Source of the DNA: Opeltia flavorubescens
Lineage: Eukaryota; Ascomycota; Lecanoromycetes; Teloschistales; Teloschistaceae
Direction: 5' to 3'
NCBI GenBank assembly: GCA_000442125.1
Contig: KE546977.1
Location: 1,178,001 to 1,242,000, forward strand
Length of the DNA: 64,000 bases
The position numbers and the translations under genes are program-made. This document shows, one piece after another, positions 56,906 through 64,000 of this stretch. The notes beneath the pieces are model-generated. The model was given only the letters and a program-made list of their open reading frames with translations. It was not told the DNA's origin and searched no databases. Positions within the stretch are counted from its first letter, which is position 1. Each line of letters opens with the position of its first letter.

Positions 56906-57947
56906 ATGGAATCAAAAATCTTCATGGCTCAAGATACAGCCCCTAAGCCGTCCAGGTTCAATGGTGCTAGATTTCTGAAAGATGTTGAGAAGACATGCAG
57001 TGCTATTGTAAGCATATGCCAAATGTAGCTTTGATATCTCCAATTTCCCGACCAATATTCCATGCGTTCGAGAACACTGACTGAAGGTGATGCATTAGGA
57101 CGCTCCATTCTCGCTGTCCTCAACCCAGGCAATCGTTGCAGCCTACAGCCAGAATTGTCGTGAAGGAGCTGTACTGTGGCGCGCGACAGACAGACCAGAA
57201 GATGGACTCAATTTCCGCTTCTATGAGCGTCGACCAGTGGAAGTGCTGCGTATTGCGGAAGATGCCAAGCTCCTTGAACCAAACCACCCTTTGACCTTGC
57301 TATTGGATGATTGGGCCTTGCCATGGGGTGAAGAGCGTAGCATGATTCCAGAACAGTCGTGTGACTTTGATGCGGAGAAGGGCCTCGTCAAGTCTTGGGT
57401 ATACATGGGTAGTCTTCGACCTTTGGATGACATCCTCAGCGTCAGCAATGTGCCAGCTTCAGTCAGTCAACATCGAGACAACTTTCACCATCTTGGTCTT
57501 CAACTCCTCCGACACGTGGCTGTAGACTTTGGGCTAGGAACAATCAACCTTTATTTTCGCGTCGAAGGACCTATTTCAGAGTCTCTTGTCAAGGAGTTGG
57601 TCGGGCTCGCCGGCTATGGTTCCTTTACGACGTCTGATTTCGAGGATATGTCGAAATTCCTAGCGGCCGATTCCTTTACTTTTGCCGTGACAATCAAGGT
57701 GGCGACCGCGGAGATCAAACGTGTGGCCTTCTACGCCCTTGGCCTCGACCCCGAGAGCTTGCCTGAGGTTGGCCATAGATTGCGGACGTTCTTTGAGGAA
57801 GCACCTTCCAACGATGTGGAGGAATTCACAGCTGTCGCTTGGTCATACGGCGCCGACAACAAGAAGTACATCAAAGCCGAAAAGAGCTATTGCGGTGGAG
57901 TGATACCCCTTTTACGAAATTGGAGATCGAATGGCTTCAACCGCTGA
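56906..57947 (+). CDS. Aromatic prenyltransferase, Orf2/CloQ (ABBA) family
   Basis: Two exons, 56906-57007 and 57099-57947, phase 0 (gtaagc...attag); 316 residues, close to the usual 300. An in-frame ATG at 56924 (MAQDTAPKPSRFNG) is an equally possible start. The family pattern is clear: FLKDVEKTCSAIDAPFSL, EGAVLWRATDRP, LNFRFYERRPVEVL, FHHLGLQLLRHVAVDFG, INLYFRVEGPIS and VELVGLAGYGSF-like KELVGLAGYGSFTTSDF. These soluble PT-barrel enzymes attach prenyl diphosphates to phenols or phenazines and lack the DDxxD motifs of other prenyltransferases. Fungal members form a small group, found for example in Botrytis/Sclerotinia and Aspergillus. Acceptor unknown. The P450 next door is a natural partner. 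Confidence 0.9.
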
Positions 57948-59835
57948 GACAGGAAAGTTGATGCGGAATGAGGCACAGGGCTAGGTAAAGATGAAGACCT
58001 ATGGGCGGCCTTGCCAAGTGGAAGAGAGTCGTGCATCAAGATTAGATGAGAGCCTTACTGCAAATCCAAGCCATAATGCTCTGTATCTTAGGACCTTTAA
58101 AGATCAAGATAGAAAGAAGATGGTATCAGCTTACCTTATGAGCGAAAATGTTTTTCGAGTGACTGTCATAGGTAGGGCCTGTTATTCGGTAGAGTATCTG
58201 GTTGACTTCGAGGTACCGACAGCAAGTTTTATCCCGTGATATCCACGGCCAATGAATCTCTCTTTTACTAGAACATGCAACACAATTTTTGCTCTACCTA
58301 AGTACTGTCACCTTGTGGCTACTGCATTCAGTAGTCGCTGGTATGTTTCATATCCAGCTACGCCTAAACACCCAGTGCAAATAGTTCTGATCCTCTATTT
58401 TGATTTTTTCTGCTTGATCAATTTGCATGTTGATCTTGACAGCATGCAATCGTGTCTATATGCCTGACTTTGCCACGCCAGGAATGATTTGCAATGAGAG
58501 GCTCCTAACCCTGATATTTGATCCAGAACGTAGACTGACCTTGGACGACAGGATAATGGTGGCTTTGAAGAGTCGATTGCGGCGGTCAATGTAACGTCTT
58601 TCGCTTCATAGCACCTGATATGTACGGTATGTCATGCAGGCCAAGGAAGGCCAGAAATGCTCCGCAGCAGAGGGTGGTTTGGGCTCGTACATCAGTAATG
58701 CTGTGAATCATGAAAGTCAATGCATACTTTGAACCTTCGCGTTCATGATGTATCTAAAGTTTGAAAATGTTTGAGGTCCTAAATCGGAACAGGTAGCCGA
58801 GATGATTTTACCTACAATTTCTTACTCAGCATTTGTTACGACTCCTGTCCATGGCTTTCTGCAACGTCGCCGTAACCACATTATGTGGCTACCCGCCTGT
58901 CCACAAATTGCCCTCTACGCAGGCGTTTGCCCAAGCAGCGAACATCGCAATTGCCTGATGCTAGAACATACGGCATATCTACCTTTTCTTTGCAGCACAG
59001 AGTCGGAAAACGTCGAAGCGCAGATCACGAATGGATTTTGCATTTTGTACGGGTAGATTTGCAGACATCATCCGTACGCAGAGACGAGCTTCGTTCGATC
59101 TGAGGTGAACACGACTAGATGACGCAGGATGAGTGATTGATAAGGGGTAACAACTTATGCGCTCAAGCAACTGTTGGCAGAGAGTACTGTCAATCTCGAG
59201 ATGCGTTATCGTGCGGGGCGCTGATAGCTCTTTGTCACGGTGCGAAGAGGTCATCGTGCATGATCGTTATTGGCGTGCAGTCTGAACGGCGTAAGCTCGA
59301 AGATTGGTGGGTGGGTGTCAACGGTCACGCGCCATGTTGTCGGTCAGTGATTAGGTCGAGGTGGCGGATTGCGCCGGGCATCATGCGAGCAATTTCGTCA
59401 ACTGCGATATCGAGTATTCCTTTCTCAACCTCGACGGTCTGAAACGTGGTGTAAGGGTGCTCGAAATGCGATGAAACGTGTAAACCGTTGAAGAACAAAC
59501 GGTTGTGAGGTCCGAGGTTGAGAAAGAGTGGCCACAAGCGAGTTTCAAGCTAATCCCTGCAAGCAGGGGAGTGACAGATTAGCCTTTGTATTAGCGGCAA
59601 TCCCTTTAATAAATTTCCCCATCTCGTGTTCGAATCCCTTCCACAACAAACATCCGTCCTTTTATCCTATTGTCACGAGCACACACTTTTCCCTATTTGA
59701 TACCCATATACCCGCATAGCATTTTCCTTTACAGCGTATCCTACTTCATCATTTATAACTCTATAGTAGCTTAATATCCCCCTTGTGCCAACACCTTGCC
59801 CTTGTTGAACTTGCTTCGAATTCACTTAACCCATC
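57948..59835. other. Intergenic, no clear gene
   Basis: 1.9 kb. Contains an ATG-less, protein-like frame on the minus strand at about 59325-59540 (see findings), otherwise nothing. The last 300 bp are the pyrimidine-rich leader of the PH_6 gene. Confidence 0.4.
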
Positions 59836-61988
59836 ATGTCCGAGGCTCAAACATCCACCACAGCTACGGCTACAGAGCCCGTTACTACCACTGCTCAAGA
59901 AGCCAACGCAGACCCGATTCGCACCAATGCAACAAACGACTTGTCTCCTGAGAGCCGACCCGAAGTCACTGAAGGCGCCCCTGCCCCAGCCACCGAGGCC
60001 GTGAAGTCATCTGTGGGCGATCTTGATGCTCCCAAAGGCATGGCTGTTGTCGAATCACAACCCATCAACGAAGGTGTCTTGTCGTACAAACAGCCTGGTC
60101 TTGTAAAGTAAGGAGCATTGAAACCATTAGGAATGTTGCCACGCTAACCTTGCTTGCAGGAGCTTGATATACTCCAAGAAGTTCTTTTGGTTCGATGACG
60201 AGCCTGTTGAGCATAAGCACTTGACCGATTATCTTCGAAACGACAAGGCCACCGATGTTGCTCGCCCAAACGCCGCTCATGCAACCCAAACCGGCAAAGG
60301 CCTATTGTTTTTCGCTAAGCGAGCGGAAGACAAACCACAACCACAAGGCATCATTAATTTGGTTCGTACCAGAATCCTGGTCTCATCGAATGTCTAGCTG
60401 ACGAGTGGTTCTTTCCTTATCACAGGCCGATATTAAGGATATAGCCAAGGCAGGGCTCACTGAGTTCTCATTTAAATATCATAACCACAAGCATGCCTTC
60501 CAAGCCATGAACGCGGCGGAGCGCGACGGATGGCTAGTCGCCCTTGAGACAAAACACACTGAAGCCAATACCAACCGTGAAGGCATCGTTGGTAGCGAGG
60601 GATACAAAAGCTCCTTGGAGAAGTTTGGTAAGCTGTGTTCTATTAAAAATGATCCATAAACCGGATGCTAATTCATCTAGCCAAACCCGGCGCAGTGGGT
60701 GCTGCTAGCAGCACTTCTCGCTCCCTTTCACGGCCCAAGAAAGGCAACGATACCAAGGCTACTGAGACTAAACCTACTGATACCAAGGCCACTGATACTA
60801 AAGCCACTGACACTCCTGTTCCGGTCGTCGCTAAAGTTGGTGGAGGGGATTCCTCTTCTGATGAGGCCAAGGTCAACAATACCAAGAGCCGATCACAATC
60901 CCGCAAGCGTAGTAGCATGTTCGGTGCTCTTTTGGGCAAGAAGGAGCAGCATGACGAAAAGAAGGAGCTAAAGAAGGAAGAAAAGGAGGAGAAGAAGGAG
61001 GAAAAGGCCGAGGAGAAGGCCGTCAAAGCTGAGGTCAAGAAAGAGGAAAAGGCGGAGAAGCAAGCGGGAAAGGAAGAACGCAAGGAAGAGAAGTTGATAG
61101 CAAAAGAGGAGAAGAAAGCCCCAAAGAACGATGGTGTTGTCGATCCGGCTCCTCTTGACGCTGCTGCCATTGGTAAAGCAAATTCCTTGATATACAAAGC
61201 CTAGCTGACAGAGTAAAGCTTCTCGCGTTCTAGCAAATCCTGTTATTCCTGCTGAGGGTGCAGCTACGGAAGAGCCAGCCACCACTGCTACAGAGACAAC
61301 TCCTACCGCTGGCACAGCGGGCACGACGAGCACTCCCACAACTACCGATAAGCCGACCACGACCGCTACGCCTGCGCGTGAACCAACGCCTAAACCAAAC
61401 AAGCGGAATTCCATCTTTGGTAACTTCTTTAATAAGAAGGAGCCTTCTGCTTCAGCAACGCCAACGGTCAACACCACGACTACAGCTCAAGAGCCAGCGC
61501 CTGCAGTCCCATCGAAAGACACTGAGCCTGCTACCACTTCTCCTACCGTTCCCGAGACCGAGACTACCACAAAGGAGACAACACCTACCGTTGATACAAG
61601 TGCTCCTGCCACGACTACTGAGACGCCAGCAACTACTTCGGCTACCTCACCTGTCTCAGCCGAAACGAGCAAAGCCAATCGTCGCTCGTCGTTCTTCAGC
61701 AATCTTGGGACGAAGAAGGAGAAGAGAACTGGTGGGTTGTCCGATGCAGAAGGTACGGATGGTGAAGGCAAGAAGTCGGGCGGCTTCGGGGGTCTCTTGC
61801 GAAAGGCCAGCCGCGCTCAAGGGCACAAGCCGGCCTCCAAGCCAACACCTGCCACTGATGGAGTGACCGAGAAGGAAGCACCAGCTCCGATCAGTAAGGA
61901 CACACCGACCACGGAACCCATGACCAACAATGAAGCCGTCCCCGAAACCACGACAGCTTCTCAAACACCTGTCCAAGCGGCAGCTTAA
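59836..61988 (+). CDS. PH_6 domain protein (Meu6-like)
   Basis: Five exons, 59836-60107, 60160-60361, 60426-60627, 60681-61172 and 61234-61988, all phases consistent; 640 residues. A disordered Thr/Ala-rich start is followed by a pleckstrin-homology domain at about 90-225 (SLIYSKKFFWFDDEPVEHKH, GKGLLFFAKRAEDK, EFSFKYHNHKHAFQAMNAAE, RDGWLVALETKHTEAN), the PH_6 type known from S. pombe Meu6 and common in filamentous fungi. Then come TKATDTKATDT repeats, a lysine/glutamate-rich charged helix of some 80 residues and a long Thr/Pro tail in which the RRSS-x-F motif recurs (RKRSSMFGALLGKK, KRNSIFGNFFNKK, NRRSSFFSNLGTKK). Those motifs look like basophilic kinase sites. A membrane-associated adaptor is likely; its function is unknown. 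Confidence 0.88.
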
Positions 61989-63107
61989 GACTTTTCTGGA
62001 GACAGAGATTAGCTACACCCTTAGCTTGGTCGACAATTTTCTTTTGTTCTGGTTAATTCCTGTAATTTGCACGTGTTTTCGTTAGACTGATACCACTTTG
62101 TCTTGAATTGGTTTTTGATTGCTCAATACCCCCTACTCAGCTGTTCCGATCTTTTCGATACCCCAAGCTAATGGACAAATTGTTTCCGGGCGATATGTTG
62201 GCTTAGTCGTCAGTCGCATTTTAATAATTAATAGATAGCAACGGATTCTTATTCACGAAGAACATTTTCACTAGAATAAAAAGTGACGACGCTTTGGTTG
62301 CAGGCATTGATGGGCACGTGACGAGTGTGCCTCGCCATGTTCGAGTACGCTATGAATTAGATGCAGATGCAGGCGCAGGGCGCTTTCAAGCGGTGAGGAT
62401 TCGGGGCCCTGTATTTCTAAGCAATCAGGCATGAGTCACAACCCAAGGCGCCAATAAAATGGGCCTTCGCAAACACCTGCCTCGATGGAGTTTAAGTAGA
62501 TCAGAGAGCCATCAAGGTGTGATTGCGTATTGCTGCTTCAGGGACCCGATGAGGAAACAAACGTGGGGTGCATCGAAGGTACATGCTTCCCTTCACCGAC
62601 CGTTCATCGAGTCTGGGTCCCAGAATACCATAAGTCCTTTCATCAAAACCTTTACTTGGCACGATAAAACGGTGATTCGTATATGTTTCAACAAGCTGGT
62701 GTACGTATGGAGTTGACCCTGGCCTTTGGCTGCCTGGAAATCCGCAACGGTACGGAAGTATATCCGTATTCCACGTTGGTTTGGCGCTATCAATTACTTC
62801 GTACCGTGTGCGATGAATTGAAGGCAGTGATTGGTGGATAAACGAAGCTACGGCTGTTCGAGGAAGCATTTGCGCACTGTGAACGCGAATTTGAGCAATG
62901 TGACTCATACTCAGAAGTCGGACCCCTGCAATTGTAACTTCAGCCCCGCCAAATTCGCTCCTTCCTCCCACGCAATGCGCTAAGTTTCCGCCCGCAATTT
63001 GGCCTGTCGCCTTTAAAGTCCAAGTAATCCCCGGTTTCTGCCTGGCTTCTCCTTCTTTTCTTCCTTCACTCTTCACATTGATTACAACCACAGAATACAA
63101 GACATCC
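61989..63107. other. Intergenic, no gene seen
   Basis: 1.1 kb with the 3' UTR of the PH_6 gene and the promoter of the right-edge gene. No coding frame is supported. Confidence 0.4.
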
Positions 63108-64000
63108 ATGGAACACATGGCTGCCTTGTAAACCTGTTCACTTCACTGTTTTTCTATCTACAAGATAGACTCACTTTCAAACAACGTAACAAACTCCACT
63201 CAATTAATTCACTCCTCAGATCTTCCTTCCCAGGAATATCTGAATCGTAGCTGTGCTTCACGCTCACGCTCCCTTTCGTGCTTCACCGCCAACTTCACCA
63301 CGTTCGACTTCACGTCCTTCGTCACGGATTACCAGCAGTCATCATGGCCTACCCAACCCCAATCATTGCGGCTCCCCACGCCTACAAATACACCACATTT
63401 TGCACCAGATCACGAGGCAGACTTTGTACTCTTCCCCTCGCAAACCACGAATTCGACCCAGGCTCGCAGGATTTCCGAGCTTGCGCCGGCGACATCTCGT
63501 ACTCTCCCTAACCGACCCCACCTTGCTTCAACCTTCAACGATTTCCAACATTTGAACCAACGTAGTCACTCTACTCAGCAGCCAGCCACTTCTTCCTCTG
63601 CAGCATCGGTTAGTCCCATTCAAAACCGACGAGTGAGCGATCTCATCCAAGCAACTGGACTCGGTTCTCCGGCATCTACTCAACGGTCTCCATCTTTTGG
63701 TCGCGCAATGCAGTCTCCTCAACATAAATCATATTCAGCACCGTCTTTGCATTCTTCCACAGTGGAGCGTGCTCATCACTCTATCTCTCAGTTTGCAGAA
63801 AATACAGAAAGTATGGGTCTTCAACAATCATTTAGCATGGCGGGTTTCGAGGGTATGCAAGGTAAAGAGCCCCGCTCGAGCTCACTCTCATCACCCTCGC
63901 TGACATGCTCCACCTCAGGCTCTGGACCTTGGGATGGCTTCAGTGATGAGCCTGCTGGGTTTGACGTGCCTGAACAATCAATCGGCGGAGAGTATTTTGT
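63108..64000 (+). CDS. Ser/Gln-rich protein of unknown function, 3' end outside window
   Basis: The frame is open from about 63132 to the window end and its translation is protein-like: FVTDYQQSSWPTQPQSLRLP, DHEADFVLFPSQTT, RRVSDLIQATGLGSPAST, and GSGPWDGFSDEPAGFDVPEQ. It has no ATG before 63708, so an upstream exon is likely. One fitting model is an exon 63108-63127 (MEHMAA) with GT at 63128, joined after the AG at 63249-63250; phases agree, but the acceptor tract is weak. The composition (Ser/Gln/Pro-rich, few charges, DFVLFP-type motif) is like the activation part of fungal bZIP regulators, but no DNA-binding domain is visible in the part present. I do not assign a function. Start position is uncertain. 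Confidence 0.55.

Noticed and set aside
59618-59645. gttcgaatccc, like a tRNA B box
   Set aside because: The flanking bases do not form a T-arm stem and there is no A box or acceptor stem at the right distance.

Overview
The window is nuclear DNA of a filamentous ascomycete (Pezizomycotina; a leotiomycete is my guess, not shown by the sequence). The evidence is short GT-AG introns of about 45-160 bp inside almost every gene, genes packed on both strands, fungus-specific families (Zn2Cys6 factor, fungal rhodopsin-type 7TM protein, PH_6/Meu6 protein, DUF3072), and orthologues of yeast housekeeping genes (MDM1, NPA3/GPN1, CWF19-like, SFT2, RPL35, GOS1, ATP10). Twenty-six protein genes are supported. 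I joined exons by hand from splice signals, reading phase and family similarity. No tRNA, rRNA or CRISPR was found.

Layout. 0-34 kb is mostly conserved or housekeeping: MDM1-like sorting nexin (left edge, partial), a small secreted Cys-rich protein, a LARP1-type La protein, GPN1 GTPase and CWF19-like protein (divergent), a Zn2Cys6 regulator, a 2-hydroxyacid dehydrogenase and an aldo-keto reductase (convergent), a GPI-type surface protein, SFT2, a bHLH regulator, a protein of the family labelled 'casein kinase II beta 2', and a DUF3072 protein. 34-50 kb looks like a secondary-metabolite region: a reducing polyketide synthase with order KS-AT-DH-cMT-KR-ACP and no enoylreductase, a 2-oxoglutarate/Fe(II) oxygenase, a seven-helix fungal rhodopsin-type protein, an NAD(P)-binding reductase/epimerase, and a secreted BBE-type flavin oxidase. 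51-54 kb is a housekeeping island (RPL35, GOS1, ATP10). 54.8-58 kb is a divergent pair: a cytochrome P450 and an aromatic prenyltransferase of the Orf2/CloQ (ABBA) family. The right end holds a PH_6 (Meu6) protein and the 5' part of an unidentified Ser/Gln-rich protein.

Working together (inference): the PKS, oxygenase, reductase and flavin oxidase could form one biosynthetic cluster. The P450 and prenyltransferase form a second module that shares one promoter and either belongs to the same pathway across the housekeeping island or acts on its own. No transporter, no trans-acting enoylreductase and no adjacent pathway regulator is seen. The only repeat element recognised is a 234-bp MITE-like element with 36-bp terminal inverted repeats at 50569-50802.
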